A DNA stretch of 64,000 nucleotides from Fictibacillus enclensis (GTDB taxonomy: Bacteria; Bacillota; Bacilli; Bacillales; Fictibacillaceae), in NCBI RefSeq assembly GCF_001457035.1, contig NZ_KQ758618.1:868001-932000 (forward strand), given 5' to 3'. The translations under genes and the position numbers were made by a program. Of this stretch, positions 38,152-47,935 are shown one piece after another. Numbering within the stretch: the stretch's first letter is position 1; each line of letters begins with the position of its first letter. The notes under the pieces are model-generated. The model ran no database searches. It saw only the letters and a list, made by a program, of their open reading frames with translations, and was not told the origin of the DNA.

Positions 38152-40788
38152 ATGAAAACTTTAACGTCTGCTCAAGTAAGACAAATGTTTCTTGATTTTT
38201 TCCAGGAGAAGGGCCACAGTGTGGAGCCGAGCGCTTCCCTTGTGCCTTATGAAGACCCGTCACTTTTGTGGATCAACAGTGGGGTTGCTACCCTTAAAAA
38301 GTATTTTGACGGCCGGGTGATTCCGGAAAACCCGAGAATCGTTAACGCTCAGAAATCAATCCGTACGAATGACATTGAAAATGTGGGGGTTACCGCACGC
38401 CACCATACGTTCTTTGAAATGCTCGGAAATTTCTCCATCGGTGATTATTTCAAAGAAGAGGCGATCATCTGGGCCTGGGAATTCTTGACCAGTGAAAAAT
38501 GGATCGGTTTTGATTCAGAGAAACTATCAGTCACTATCCATCCGGAAGATGATGAAGCCTATGAGCTTTGGAACAAAACCGTAGGGGTACCGCCAGAACG
38601 CATCATTCGTTTGGAAGGGAACTTCTGGGATATCGGAGAAGGGCCAAGCGGACCGAATACAGAAATTTTCTACGACCGAGGAGAAAAATACGGCAGTGAT
38701 GCAAATGATCCTGAGTTATACCCGGGTGGGGAAAATGACCGTTACCTCGAAGTATGGAACCTGGTGTTTTCCGAGTTCAACCATAATCCAGACGGAACGT
38801 ACACACCGCTTCCAAAGAAAAACATTGATACCGGAATGGGACTCGAACGGATGGTCTCTGTTATTGAGGACGTTCCAACGAACTATGACACGGACTTGTT
38901 TATTCCGATCATTCAGCAAACGGAAAAGCTTTCTGGCAGCAAGTATGGCCAATCAAAGGAAGCGGATACCGCGTTCAAAGTGATTGCTGACCATATCCGT
39001 ACCGTTGCCTTTGCTGTATCTGACAATGCACTTCCATCAAATGAAGGCAGAGGGTATATTCTACGCCGCCTGATCAGAAGAGCCATTCGCTTTGCCAAGC
39101 AGATTGGACTTGACCGGCCGTTTATGTTCGAACTTGTTCCAACCGTAGCAGATATCATGGTGGACTATTATCCGGAAGTAAAAGAAAAAGTGCCGTTTAT
39201 CCAGCGCGTCATTAAAAACGAAGAAGAGCGATTCCATGAAACCATCAATGAAGGACTTGCGATCCTTGAAGAAGTCATCAAAAAGGAAAAAGCAGCCGGA
39301 AGCAGCACAGTTTCAGGTAAAGATGCCTTCAAGCTTTATGATACGTTTGGCTTCCCGTTTGAACTGACTGAAGAATATGCTGCAGATCATAACATGGAAG
39401 TCGACCGTACAGGATTTGAAAAAGAAATGGAAGGCCAGCGTGAGAGAGCCCGTTCGGCACGTCAGGATGTGGATTCCATGCAGGTGCAATCCGGTGTGTT
39501 AAGCGACATCAAAGCACACAGCGATTTTGTGGGCTATGACGAAGAGCGGAGCACATCAAAAGTATTGGAAACCCTTCAAAACGGAGACCGCATCGATATC
39601 CTTGCCGAGGGAGAAGAAGGCCAGGTCATTCTTGACATTACTCCGTTTTATGCGGAAAGCGGAGGCCAGGTTGCTGACCAAGGCACGATTACGGGCGAAG
39701 GACTGGAGCTGTTTGTTAAGGATGTTCAAAAAGCACCGAATGGACAAAATCTCCATACCGTCGTTGTAAAACAAGGAAACCTTCGCAACGGAATAGAAGT
39801 TGTCGCTCAGGTTGATACTGAAAAACGTGCGGCTATTGTGAAAAACCATACGGCTACCCACCTGCTGCATCAAGCGCTGAAGGATGTTCTCGGTACTCAT
39901 GTGAACCAGGCAGGTTCCCTAGTGGCACCTGGAAGGCTTCGATTCGACTTTTCCCATTTCGGCAGCATTTCACAGGAAGAAATCGAGAGCATTGAAGATA
40001 TTGTCAACCAGAAGATCTGGAAGACCATTTCTGTGGATAAAATGCAAAAGCCGATTGAGGAAGCAAAAGCGATGGGAGCGATGGCCTTATTCGGTGAGAA
40101 ATACGGAAAAGTGGTTCGAGTGGTTCAAATTGGCGATTACAGCCTGGAATTATGCGGCGGCTGCCATGTGCAGAATACCTCGGAGATCGGCCTCTTTAAA
40201 ATTCTTTCAGAGACTGGCATTGGTGCCGGTACAAGAAGGATTGAGGCTGTAACCGGACAGGAAGCCTATCAGGTCATGAAGGGACAAGTCCAGACACTGC
40301 GTGACTCTGCAGCTTTGCTGAAGACCAATGCAAAAGAAGTTCCGAGCCGTATAGAAGCGCTGCAGCACCAGGTGCGGGAGCTCCAGCGGGAAAAAGAGGC
40401 ATTATCCGCGAAGCTCGGCAATCTCGAAGCAGGAAGCCTGATCAACGAGAAAGTGGAAATCAATGGTGTTCCGGTGATCGTGAAAAAGGTTAATGCTGCG
40501 GACATGAATGGTCTGCGCTCCATTGTTGATGATTTGAAAAATAAACTTTCAAGTGGAATTGTCGTACTTGGTGCGGTAAATCATGATAAAGTGAATATTG
40601 TCGCGGGAGTAACCAAGGACTTGATCCCAAAAGGCTATCACGCAGGAAAACTTGTAAAAGAGGTGGCTTCACGCTGTGGCGGAGGGGGCGGTGGCCGTCC
40701 GGATATGGCGCAGGCAGGTGGAAAAGACCCTGAAAAACTTGATGCTGCCCTGGAATACGTAGCAGAAGCAGTGAAATCTGTTTCCTAA
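38152..40788 (+). CDS. alaS: Alanyl-tRNA synthetase
   Basis: Class II synthetase of 878 residues (B. subtilis 878). Catalytic core ([20 protein letters not shown], about 64-83, and the [11 protein letters not shown] region), editing domain with [11 protein letters not shown] (about 566-576) and [13 protein letters not shown] (about 666-678) zinc ligands, and the C-terminal domain with [16 protein letters not shown]. Its N-terminal [19 protein letters not shown] is typical. GAAAGGAGAG precedes ATG 38152. Confidence 0.98.
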   Translation: MKTLTSAQVRQMFLDFFQEKGHSVEPSASLVPYEDPSLLWINSGVATLKKYFDGRVIPENPRIVNAQKSIRTNDIENVGVTARHHTFFEMLGNFSIGDYFKEEAIIWAWEFLTSEKWIGFDSEKLSVTIHPEDDEAYELWNKTVGVPPERIIRLEGNFWDIGEGPSGPNTEIFYDRGEKYGSDANDPELYPGGENDRYLEVWNLVFSEFNHNPDGTYTPLPKKNIDTGMGLERMVSVIEDVPTNYDTDLFIPIIQQTEKLSGSKYGQSKEADTAFKVIADHIRTVAFAVSDNALPSNEGRGYILRRLIRRAIRFAKQIGLDRPFMFELVPTVADIMVDYYPEVKEKVPFIQRVIKNEEERFHETINEGLAILEEVIKKEKAAGSSTVSGKDAFKLYDTFGFPFELTEEYAADHNMEVDRTGFEKEMEGQRERARSARQDVDSMQVQSGVLSDIKAHSDFVGYDEERSTSKVLETLQNGDRIDILAEGEEGQVILDITPFYAESGGQVADQGTITGEGLELFVKDVQKAPNGQNLHTVVVKQGNLRNGIEVVAQVDTEKRAAIVKNHTATHLLHQALKDVLGTHVNQAGSLVAPGRLRFDFSHFGSISQEEIESIEDIVNQKIWKTISVDKMQKPIEEAKAMGAMALFGEKYGKVVRVVQIGDYSLELCGGCHVQNTSEIGLFKILSETGIGAGTRRIEAVTGQEAYQVMKGQVQTLRDSAALLKTNAKEVPSRIEALQHQVRELQREKEALSAKLGNLEAGSLINEKVEINGVPVIVKKVNAADMNGLRSIVDDLKNKLSSGIVVLGAVNHDKVNIVAGVTKDLIPKGYHAGKLVKEVASRCGGGGGGRPDMAQAGGKDPEKLDAALEYVAEAVKSVS

Positions 40789-40849
40789 TCCCCCTATTAA
40801 GGGTACAATGAGGATATAAAGGGAGAAGATAGAGAAAGAGGTGTTGGTC

Positions 40850-41122
40850 GTGAGTTCTATGGACAAAACAATGAAGTTTAACTTTCATGACGATTCAATG
40901 GATCCCAATGTCCAAAAAGTGCTGTTTTCAGTGTATGAGGCACTTCAGGAAAAAGGATACAATCCGATCAATCAGATTGTAGGCTACCTGTTATCAGGAG
41001 ATCCAGCTTATATTCCCCGCCACAAGGATGCAAGAACCATGATTCGAAAGATTGAGCGGGATGAACTGATTGAGGAACTGGTTAAATCCTATCTTGACAC
41101 AAAGAAAGAGGATTCTCTCTAA
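40850..41122 (+). CDS. ireB: IreB-family regulatory phosphoprotein (YrzL)
   Basis: About 90 residues, UPF0297/DUF965 family, [12 protein letters not shown] near the start and [25 protein letters not shown] in the centre (by position). The Enterococcus homologue IreB is a target of the PASTA kinase IreK; the B. subtilis gene is yrzL. GTG 40850 is chosen from GAAAGAGGTG and homologue starts. It overlaps ruvX by one base (TAATG) and leads the conserved yrzL-ruvX-yrzB cluster. TACAAT at 40804-40809 may be its -10. Confidence 0.92.
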   Translation: MSSMDKTMKFNFHDDSMDPNVQKVLFSVYEALQEKGYNPINQIVGYLLSGDPAYIPRHKDARTMIRKIERDELIEELVKSYLDTKKEDSL

Positions 41123-41550
41123 TGACCCGGATTTTGGGACTGGATGTAGGATCCCATACGGTAGGAGTGGCTGTGAGCGATGAGATGGGCTGGACAGCTC
41201 AGGGAATCGAAACGGTCAGAAGGAAACCGCATCAGCCCGATGAAGTTTTTGAACGTATTGGCGATTGGATTAAACAGTATGATGTGAAAGAAATTGTGGT
41301 CGGCTTGCCCAAAAATATGAACGGATCCATTGGTCCGAGCGGGGAGGCGTGTCAGGAATTTGCCAATAAGGCAGAAGCCAGGTACGGGCTACCTGTTGTA
41401 TTATGGGACGAGCGTCTGACGACGATGGCTGCTGAAAAAATGCTGATTTCTGCTGATGTCAGCCGGAAGAAGAGAAAACAGGTCATCGACAAAATGGCCG
41501 CGGTTTTAATCCTTCAAGGATATTTGGACAGCCGTCAATTAAAAAAATGA
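41122..41550 (+). CDS. ruvX: Putative Holliday junction resolvase / pre-16S rRNA nuclease YqgF
   Basis: A 142-residue RNase H-like protein starting [20 protein letters not shown], with [18 protein letters not shown] (about 56-73) and the [12 protein letters not shown] motif (about 96-107). YqgF is implicated in 16S rRNA 5' maturation or recombination. B. subtilis YrrK, same position. Confidence 0.93.
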   Translation: MTRILGLDVGSHTVGVAVSDEMGWTAQGIETVRRKPHQPDEVFERIGDWIKQYDVKEIVVGLPKNMNGSIGPSGEACQEFANKAEARYGLPVVLWDERLTTMAAEKMLISADVSRKKRKQVIDKMAAVLILQGYLDSRQLKK

Positions 41551-41559
41551 GGTGATCAA

Positions 41560-41856
41560 ATGGCAAACGAAGAAAAAGAACATATTATTATCCCAGGTGA
41601 AAACGGAGAAGAGAATCTATTTGAAGTGCTGATGACGATTGATGGCAGCACAACGCCAACCGGACATTCATACATTCTTCTTGTACCGGCAGGCGAAGAT
41701 CAGGAAGATGATAGCGACGAGCAGGAAGTTTTCCCTTTCCGCTTTGAGGACAAAGGAGAAGGCGAAGACGATATCGAGCTCTTCCCTCTGGAAACAGATG
41801 AAGAGTGGCAGATGATTGAAGAAACCTTAAACGCATTTCAGGATGAAGAAGAATAA
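41560..41856 (+). CDS. yrzB: DUF1292 protein YrzB
   Basis: A 98-residue very acidic protein (UPF0473/DUF1292) with DENGEENLFEVLMTIDGS-like N-terminal strand region and EVFPFRFEDKG followed by LETDEEWQMIEETLN at the end. Function unknown; almost always clustered with yrzL and ruvX in Firmicutes. Followed by a strong terminator. Confidence 0.93.
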   Translation: MANEEKEHIIIPGENGEENLFEVLMTIDGSTTPTGHSYILLVPAGEDQEDDSDEQEVFPFRFEDKGEGEDDIELFPLETDEEWQMIEETLNAFQDEEE

Positions 41857-41865
41857 AACGACTTC

Positions 41866-41897
41866 GCAGCTAAAGGTAAACTTTAGCTGCTTTTTTT
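41866..41897 (+). terminator. Terminator of the yrzL-ruvX-yrzB operon
   Basis: GCAGCTAAAG (41866-41875), GTAAA loop, CTTTAGCTGC (41881-41890), seven T residues. Perfect stem. Confidence 0.95.
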
Positions 41898-41983
41898 ATG
41901 CAAATTGAACATACTAAATGACTATACCAGTACACCAGAGATTTGAAGATTCATGCTGTTTTCTGTTTCTTTATTATGGAAAC

Positions 41984-42012
41984 TAGACATGAAAATTACT
42001 TATCAGTATAAT
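41984..42012 (+). promoter_or_regulatory. SigA promoter of mltG
   Basis: TAGACA (41984-41989), 17 bp, TATAAT (42007-42012). The -10 overlaps the upstream in-frame ATG 42011, which shows that translation must begin further downstream at GTG 42038. Confidence 0.82.
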
Positions 42013-42037
42013 GAAGCAGATGAAAGGGGAGAAAAAG

Positions 42038-43165
42038 GTGTCACAATATAATGGTGTTCCCGGCGGTCCAACAGGTTTCGGTAAGAAAAAGAGAAAGAAA
42101 AAAGTACTTACAGTCCTGGCCGTCATTATAGTGCTGCTGGCAGCGGCTGCTATTTTTGGCTATACATATATTAAAGATGCGCTCGGCCCTGCCGATGCAG
42201 GAAATAAAAAGGATGTAACCGTTGATATACCCATCGGTTCTTCTGTCTCAACGATCGGAAAGATTTTGGAAAAAAACAACCTGATCACAAGCAGTCTGGT
42301 CTTTCAGGTGTATGCCAAGACCAAAGAAAATGGGAACTTACAAGCCGGAGTCTATGACCTTAATCCTTCCATGAACATGGACCAATTAATCGCTGCTCTT
42401 AAAAACGGAAAAGTATACCGCCATCCTGAAACATCGTTTACCATACCGGAAGGATTTATTGTTCCGCAGATAGCAGAAGTGATTGCGAAAAATACCGGCA
42501 AAAGCAAAGAAGAAGTTATGAAGACGATAAATGATCCGGCATTTGTCAAAGAACTCCAAAAGCAGTTTCCTGTGATCGACAATAAAGTATACAACAAAAA
42601 AATATACTATCCGCTCGAGGGCTACTTGTTTCCGGCCAAATACGAGTTTGATGAAAAGCAACCCGATGTTAAGGCCGTCATCACAAAAATGGTGCAGAAA
42701 ACGCAAAGAGTAATGGACGGCCATCAGGAAGAAGTCAAAAAGAGCGGCAAGAAACCATACGAAATTCTCACGTTGTCGTCCATGATTGAAGAAGAAGCCC
42801 AGCGGCCTGAAGACCGTCCCAAAATATCAGGCGTATTTTATAACAGGCTTAAAAAAGGGATGAAGCTTGATTCCGACCCGACGGTTAAATATGCCCGCAA
42901 GAGCTTTAAAGTGCAGGTTCTCTACAACGAGCTGAAAGTGGATTCTCCTTATAATACTTACAAGTACAAGGGGCTGCCTATTGGTCCGGTTGCTTCCCCG
43001 GGCGAAGAAGCGATTATAGCGGCATTGAATCCTGAACAAACAACGTATTACTTTTTTTATGCACGTCCAAACGGACAAGTCATCTATACAAAAACATATA
43101 ACGAGCATAAAAGAATCGTTCAGAAATACCGTCATGAATGGCAGGAACGTGCAGGGAAAAGCTAA
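42038..43165 (+). CDS. mltG: Endolytic peptidoglycan transglycosylase MltG
   Basis: Terminates nascent glycan strands in the membrane. About 375 residues: Lys/Arg-rich cytoplasmic N terminus, one helix (VLTVLAVIIVLLAAAAIFGYTYI in part), a LysM-like subdomain (VDIPIGSSVSTIGKILEKNNLI region), then the YceG catalytic domain with the key Glu in SSMIEEEAQRPEDRPKISGV (about 255-274) and the end motif IALNPEQTTYYFFYAR-like. GTG 42038 has AAGGGGAG 6 nt upstream. B. subtilis YrrL. Confidence 0.92.
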   Translation: MSQYNGVPGGPTGFGKKKRKKKVLTVLAVIIVLLAAAAIFGYTYIKDALGPADAGNKKDVTVDIPIGSSVSTIGKILEKNNLITSSLVFQVYAKTKENGNLQAGVYDLNPSMNMDQLIAALKNGKVYRHPETSFTIPEGFIVPQIAEVIAKNTGKSKEEVMKTINDPAFVKELQKQFPVIDNKVYNKKIYYPLEGYLFPAKYEFDEKQPDVKAVITKMVQKTQRVMDGHQEEVKKSGKKPYEILTLSSMIEEEAQRPEDRPKISGVFYNRLKKGMKLDSDPTVKYARKSFKVQVLYNELKVDSPYNTYKYKGLPIGPVASPGEEAIIAALNPEQTTYYFFYARPNGQVIYTKTYNEHKRIVQKYRHEWQERAGKS

Positions 43166-43227
43166 AAAGAAAACATGACAGGTTGTTTTTATGATATAAT
43201 GTTTCGGTTAAGTAAGGAGGCATAGCC

Positions 43228-43884
43228 TTGATATCACAGGAAGTCCAGAATTATATTGAACAATTAATACCCAGTCGGGATATTCGAATTCAAAAGATAG
43301 AGGAGTACGCCAAAGAACACGGTGTACCCATTATGGAGCTCGTGGGCATTGAAGTTCTGCTGCAGCAGCTTCGGATGATACAACCCCAAAAAATACTGGA
43401 AGTGGGAACGGCTATCGGATATTCAGCGATAAGAATGGCTGAAGCCTTGCCGGATGTGTCTATCGTTACGATTGAAAGAGACCCGGAACGCTATGAGCTG
43501 GCACTTCAAAATATAGAAGAATTTGGCCTTTCTGAACGAATTGAAGTATTGTTTGGCGATGCCAACGAATTGGTCGATGAAGCCGGAAAAAAGGCACCTT
43601 ATGATGTGGTCTTTATTGATGCAGCTAAAGGCCAGTATCAGCGTTTTTTTGAAAGTTATGGAGAGTTTCTCCGGCCAAAAGGCATCATTTTTTCAGATAA
43701 TATTCTGTTTAAGGGATATGTGACCGGCGATGTTCATCCAGGGACCAGGAGGCTGGCTTCCCTCGTCCGGAAAATACGTTCATACAATGAATTTCTTATG
43801 AATCACAATGGATATACAACTGCGATTTTGCCAGTAGGAGATGGCCTGGGCATCAGCATTAAAAAAGATAATGAGCAGCGTTAG
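43228..43884 (+). CDS. yrrM: O-methyltransferase YrrM
   Basis: A 218-residue class I SAM methyltransferase of the COMT-like family (now often called TrmR, tRNA 5-hydroxyuridine methyltransferase, in B. subtilis). SAM motif [15 protein letters not shown] (about 57-71), metal/catalytic [14 protein letters not shown] (about 131-144) and [12 protein letters not shown] 43228 follows AAGGAGG. In B. subtilis yrrN and yrrO (U32 peptidases) follow; here udk follows directly. Confidence 0.9.
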   Translation: MISQEVQNYIEQLIPSRDIRIQKIEEYAKEHGVPIMELVGIEVLLQQLRMIQPQKILEVGTAIGYSAIRMAEALPDVSIVTIERDPERYELALQNIEEFGLSERIEVLFGDANELVDEAGKKAPYDVVFIDAAKGQYQRFFESYGEFLRPKGIIFSDNILFKGYVTGDVHPGTRRLASLVRKIRSYNEFLMNHNGYTTAILPVGDGLGISIKKDNEQR

Positions 43885-43906
43885 AGATTTCGGAAGGAGA
43901 AAGAAC

Positions 43907-44548
43907 ATGGTACAAAAACCGATTGTCATTGGGGTAGCCGGAGGATCGGGCTCCGGAAAAACAACTGTAGCGAAAGAAATTTACCGCCAGTTTGCCGATC
44001 AGTCGATTCTCATCATTGAACAGGACTCCTATTACAGAGACCAATCCGATAAAACAATGGATGAGCGCTTGAAAACAAATTATGACCATCCTTTGGCATT
44101 TGATAATGACTTATTAATTTCACAATTAAATGCTCTTTTGGAATTTCAATCCATCGAAAAACCTGTTTATGACTATACAGCGCATACAAGAAGTGATAAA
44201 ATTATCCCAGTTGAACCGAAAGATGTTATCATTCTTGAAGGAATTTTGATATTGGAAGATGAGCGTCTCAGAGATCTGATGGATATCAAGCTCTTTGTCG
44301 ATACAGATGCCGATGTACGCATCATCCGACGAGTGGTCAGAGATACACGGGACAGGGGACGAACACTTGAATCAGTGATCGATCAATATACATCGGTTGT
44401 ACGCCCGATGCACAATCAATTCATTGAGCCAACCAAACGATATGCGGATATCATCATCCCTGAAGGCGGACAAAACCGGGTAGCCATTGATTTGATGGTA
44501 ACCAAAATTCAAACGATCCTTGAAGAAAAAGCAATATTAAAAAAATGA
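43907..44548 (+). CDS. udk: Uridine kinase
   Basis: Phosphorylates uridine and cytidine in pyrimidine salvage. 213 residues (B. subtilis 211). P-loop [20 protein letters not shown] (about 10-29), [11 protein letters not shown] (about 38-48), [12 protein letters not shown] and the basic lid [20 protein letters not shown] 43907 follows CGGAAGGAGA; the upstream extension overlaps yrrM. The terminator hairpin begins in its last codons. Confidence 0.96.
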   Translation: MVQKPIVIGVAGGSGSGKTTVAKEIYRQFADQSILIIEQDSYYRDQSDKTMDERLKTNYDHPLAFDNDLLISQLNALLEFQSIEKPVYDYTAHTRSDKIIPVEPKDVIILEGILILEDERLRDLMDIKLFVDTDADVRIIRRVVRDTRDRGRTLESVIDQYTSVVRPMHNQFIEPTKRYADIIIPEGGQNRVAIDLMVTKIQTILEEKAILKK

Positions 44549-44567
44549 GGCCGAGCCCTCATTTTTT
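44541..44567 (+). terminator. Terminator of udk
   Basis: AAAAATGAGG (44541-44550) pairs with CCTCATTTTT (44557-44566) around CCGAGC. Confidence 0.92.
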
Positions 44568-44711
44568 GCTCGTATACTGGATGTTGCGAAGTGAAAATTT
44601 GGCAAGCGCTTTATTTTTTAGTAAGGTGTAAGCATCCACTATACATATCCGATCTATTAGACAACATATATAGTTATCAGGGTACTGATTAATTGAAGGA
44701 GTGAATACAGT

Positions 44712-45188
44712 ATGTCAGAAGAGAAAAAGCATTATATGACACTTGAGGGTAAGCAAAAGCTTGAAAACGAACTAGAGCAATTAAAAACTGAAAAAAGAAA
44801 AGAAGTTGTAGAACGTATCAAGATTGCCCGCAGTTTCGGTGACCTTTCTGAGAACTCGGAATACGATGCAGCCAAAGATGAACAAGCTTTCGTTGAAGCG
44901 CGGATTGTTCAGTTGGAAAAAATGATTCGTGATGCTGTAATCATCGAAGAAAACAAAGCTGCCGGAGATGTGGTTTCCATCGGAAAATCGGTCAAGTTCC
45001 TTGAGCTGCCCGATGGTGATGAAGAAACGTACAAGATTGTCGGAAGTGCCGAAGCGGATCCGTTTGAAGGCAAAATCTCCAATGATTCTCCAATGGCAAA
45101 AAGCTTGCTCGGCAAGAAAGTAGGAGAGCAGGTCTCAGTTCAGACTCCTGGCGGAGAAATTAGTGTCAGAATCATAGAAGTAAAATAA
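44712..45188 (+). CDS. greA: Transcription elongation factor GreA
   Basis: Rescues backtracked RNA polymerase by stimulating transcript cleavage. 158 residues: N-terminal coiled coil with [17 protein letters not shown] and the tip region [17 protein letters not shown] (acidic tip residues), and C-terminal FKBP-like domain ending [25 protein letters not shown] precedes ATG 44712. The 44568-44711 gap contains no gene and no promoter that I could assign with confidence. Confidence 0.97.
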   Translation: MSEEKKHYMTLEGKQKLENELEQLKTEKRKEVVERIKIARSFGDLSENSEYDAAKDEQAFVEARIVQLEKMIRDAVIIEENKAAGDVVSIGKSVKFLELPDGDEETYKIVGSAEADPFEGKISNDSPMAKSLLGKKVGEQVSVQTPGGEISVRIIEVK

Positions 45189-45198
45189 ATGACTCAAG

Positions 45199-45227
45199 GC
45201 GCCAAAGCTCAAGCTTGGCGTCTTTTT
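45199..45227 (+). terminator. Terminator of greA
   Basis: CGCCAAAGCT (45200-45209) with AGCTTGGCG (45212-45220), one bulged A, then TCTTTTT. It lies inside the open frame upstream of pbpI, showing that the frame is not coding there. Confidence 0.85.
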
Positions 45228-45284
45228 ATGTTGAACCGTTTAATAATTCCTTCGCGCGACCACACTGGGAGTGAGGTGGTCTCC

Positions 45285-47021
45285 ATGAAAAGGATCCGTA
45301 AACGAATAGTTATTGCAGGCGCTTTGTTTCTTGCCTCATTGTTTTTGCTGGTGGGGCGGCTGATTCAAATCCAGCTCATTTCTACAGAATCTTTTTCAAA
45401 GCATAACATTAATTTAATCGATGAGAGTGTCAGACAGCGAACCCATTCTTTTATGATCAATGAAGGAAGAGGCTTGCTGCTCGACCGCAAAGGCCAAATG
45501 ATTTCAGCTGAATTGAAACCGGCGATCATCTTATTTCCATTTATTCAGGACCAAAAAGGCACCATGGACAAGGTGGCAAACATACTGGGAAAGCCAACCG
45601 AAGAAATCAAAAGCGCACTGAAAGACCATGAGGAGCCCTTTGTCATCGCGGATGATCAGGATCAGATCACGCAGGAGGCGATGGAAGAAATTAATGGACT
45701 GCAGCTCCCCGGTGTTTATGCTCAATACATCTCCCGAACGAAGCACTCTCCCTTTGCCGGTGCGTTGCTGGGAGTCACCGGACAGGCACCGGAATTCATT
45801 AAGAAAAAATACCCCGACAAGCTGGAAAAGGGGACAATTACCATTAATACCAAAATAGGAAAAACAGGATTGCAGCAGGCGTTTGACCCTTTTTTGATTT
45901 CTGAGGGGGAGACGAAATTAATCTATCATGTGGACCGTTCAGGTTCCCCGTTATTCGGGCTGGACGTCAAGTATTTGTCTCCATCGAATCCTTTTTACCC
46001 GGTAAGTGTTAAGACGACAATCGACAGTACCCTCCAGGGGATAATGGAAAAGGCGGTAAAAGCGAGTGGTATCAAAAAGGGAGGGGCTGTGCTGCTCGAT
46101 ATCGGGAAGAATGAACTTCTCGGTATGGTAAGTGTCCCGTATACGTCCGGTTTAATGAAAAATCAAATGCTGAGCCGGCATTCTCCAGGCTCTGTATTTA
46201 AAATCGTAACGGCAGCTTCTGCTATCGAGCATCAAGATCTTGCAAGCGGGAAAACATTTGACTGTAACCTCGGGATTGATGGAAAAGAGGCAAAACACGC
46301 ACTTGGAACGCTTGATTTTTCAGAGAGCTTTGCCCAAAGCTGCAATCGGACGTTTGGATTGCTGGCCAATGAAATAATGAAAGAAGATCCAAAAATGATC
46401 GATGAATATTCAGGAAAGCTTGGCTTGACCGGAACATCCGGATGGAGGGGACAAGTATACCATTATCCGGATTTTGCACAGTTTCCGGAAGAAGAAACAG
46501 GAAACATATGGGGTGCTTCTTCTGACAAAAAAGTCCCGCTGGCAGTCTCGCAAACGGCGATCGGGCAAAAAGATGTTCAAGTAACACCGCTCTCGGTTGC
46601 CAACATGGTTGCGGCCATTGCACGGGGCGGCATGGTAAAGGAAGTTAAAGCGGCAACAGAAATTGAGTATAAAAATGGAACAACGTTTCTTTCTTTTTCT
46701 GATCACAAAAAGGAAAACAAGATTGAGCCCTATACAGCAAAGAAGCTGCAAATGCTCATGCGCGGGGTGGTCACCAGCCCAAAAGGAACAGGACGTGCTT
46801 TAAATGGGCTGCCGTATAAGATTGCAGGAAAATCGGGTACAGCAGAAAAGGGTGACTCCAAAACATCCAATAAATGGTTTGCTGGCTACTTTCCCGCAGA
46901 CCAGCCGAAATACGCACTGGTCATTGTCGATCTGGACTATAAAGGAGGAACCAATGGGGTTCTTTCCGCTTATTCAGACATCGTAAAACAAATTTACAAA
47001 AATGATAAAAAAAATAAATAA
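45285..47021 (+). CDS. pbpI: Penicillin-binding protein PbpI (YrrR), class B
   Basis: Transpeptidase for peptidoglycan cross-linking. 578 residues: short cytoplasmic tail, one helix (IVIAGALFLASLFLLVGRLI in part), PBP dimer domain, then the transpeptidase domain with SxxK in SPGSVFKIVTAA (about 302-313), SxN in AQSCNRTFG (about 347-355) and KSGTAEKG (about 515-522). B. subtilis YrrR has 584 residues. ATG 45285 follows GAGTGAGGTGG. The GACCAC/GTGGTC repeat at 45259-45281 could pair with this ribosome site. Confidence 0.93.
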   Translation: MKRIRKRIVIAGALFLASLFLLVGRLIQIQLISTESFSKHNINLIDESVRQRTHSFMINEGRGLLLDRKGQMISAELKPAIILFPFIQDQKGTMDKVANILGKPTEEIKSALKDHEEPFVIADDQDQITQEAMEEINGLQLPGVYAQYISRTKHSPFAGALLGVTGQAPEFIKKKYPDKLEKGTITINTKIGKTGLQQAFDPFLISEGETKLIYHVDRSGSPLFGLDVKYLSPSNPFYPVSVKTTIDSTLQGIMEKAVKASGIKKGGAVLLDIGKNELLGMVSVPYTSGLMKNQMLSRHSPGSVFKIVTAASAIEHQDLASGKTFDCNLGIDGKEAKHALGTLDFSESFAQSCNRTFGLLANEIMKEDPKMIDEYSGKLGLTGTSGWRGQVYHYPDFAQFPEEETGNIWGASSDKKVPLAVSQTAIGQKDVQVTPLSVANMVAAIARGGMVKEVKAATEIEYKNGTTFLSFSDHKKENKIEPYTAKKLQMLMRGVVTSPKGTGRALNGLPYKIAGKSGTAEKGDSKTSNKWFAGYFPADQPKYALVIVDLDYKGGTNGVLSAYSDIVKQIYKNDKKNK

Positions 47022-47107
47022 GGCACTCGACATACGCAAAATCTCAAACTTGTCGAATTCGTTTATCGTGGTAAAATTGATGTAGGCATAGTTTTGAGGA
47101 GGTAAGT

Positions 47108-47737
47108 ATGGGAAGAAAAGAGTACCGTTCTCGTTTTGAGAAACGAAAACAAAATCGAGTGCTAAATATAGCAATTGGAGTCGTGCTATTATTAATCGTG
47201 GTAGTGGGAGCGAGCATTTTTATAAACGGAGGCAGCAGCCAGACAACATCATCAAATCATTCAGCCGACAAGAAAGATCAATCTTCTTCTGTAAATAAAG
47301 ATTCAAATAAGAACGATGATTCGTCGATCGCTGTTGAAGATAAGAATGACAGTGAGGCTGCTGATGAGAATAAGGATGCTTCCAAAAAAGAAGATAGTGA
47401 AGACAAGGATAAAGAAGCCGCTGACAAAGAAAAATCGGAAGATAAGGCAAAAGGCGGTCCTGAAGGTCCTTGGGATCCGGTTGGCACATCTCAAACCGGT
47501 GAGCATACAAAATCGTATGACAAGGGATCCTCAGACTGGAGCGAACAGACAAAAGCTCTTTCCTATGCTTCAGGAATTCCTGAAGATCAAATGACCATCC
47601 TTTGGCTGGGTAACGGCGGAGGACCGGATAAATCGGTCGGACGAGTCCTTTCAAAAGCCGACGGATCCCGATATGAGGTTCAACTTCAATGGGAAGACGG
47701 AAAAGGTTGGAAGCCAACAAGCGTAAAAAAACAATAA
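47108..47737 (+). CDS. yrrS: DUF1510 membrane-anchored protein YrrS
   Basis: A 209-residue protein: basic N terminus (GRKEYRSRFEKRKQNRVL), one helix (about 21-40), a long Asp/Lys/Glu/Ser-rich disordered linker (about 45-118), then the DUF1510 domain (GPWDPVGTSQTGEH ... DWSEQTKALSYASGI ... VGRVLSKADGSRYEVQLQW). Single-pass, domain outside the cell. It follows pbpI as in B. subtilis, where the pair is linked to the division/sporulation wall machinery. Function unknown. Confidence 0.88.
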   Translation: MGRKEYRSRFEKRKQNRVLNIAIGVVLLLIVVVGASIFINGGSSQTTSSNHSADKKDQSSSVNKDSNKNDDSSIAVEDKNDSEAADENKDASKKEDSEDKDKEAADKEKSEDKAKGGPEGPWDPVGTSQTGEHTKSYDKGSSDWSEQTKALSYASGIPEDQMTILWLGNGGGPDKSVGRVLSKADGSRYEVQLQWEDGKGWKPTSVKKQ

Positions 47738-47751
47738 CTGGGAATTTAGTT

Positions 47752-47793
47752 AAAGCCGGTGGGGAGGCGCAATGCCTTCCTCCGGCTTTTCTT
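47752..47793 (+). terminator. Terminator of pbpI-yrrS
   Basis: AAAGCCGG-TGGGG-AGGC / GCCT-TCCT-CCGGCTTTT around GCAAT, followed by CTT. Confidence 0.85.
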
Positions 47794-47887
47794 ATGTGTT
47801 TTTAAAAGGGTAAGAATGGAAGCGCGGTTTCGTTGATTATTGCGGATTTCTATGATAAATTGTAACTTGTAACGATTTAATTCATAG

Positions 47888-47905
47888 TATAGTGATAGGA
47901 ATTAT
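47888..47905 (+). promoter_or_regulatory. Promoter -10 and CymR-like element before yrrT
   Basis: TATAGT (47888-47893) is a likely -10; TTGTAA at 47867-47872 lies 15 bp upstream as a possible -35, in a tandem TTGTAACTTGTAAC. ATAGGAATTAT (47895-47905), directly after the -10 and over the start site, resembles one half of CymR operators as I remember them. CymR represses this operon in B. subtilis. The remainder of the operator consensus was not checked. Confidence 0.5.
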
Positions 47906-47935
47906 ATATATTGTGATAAACGGAGTGAAAATATT

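Noticed and set aside
44568-44711. Promoter candidates before greA (for example TTGGCA and TAAGGT)
   Set aside because: Match to consensus too weak at the -10; no single choice stands out.
45189-45284. Upstream extension of the pbpI frame
   Set aside because: It contains the greA terminator and lacks a ribosome site.
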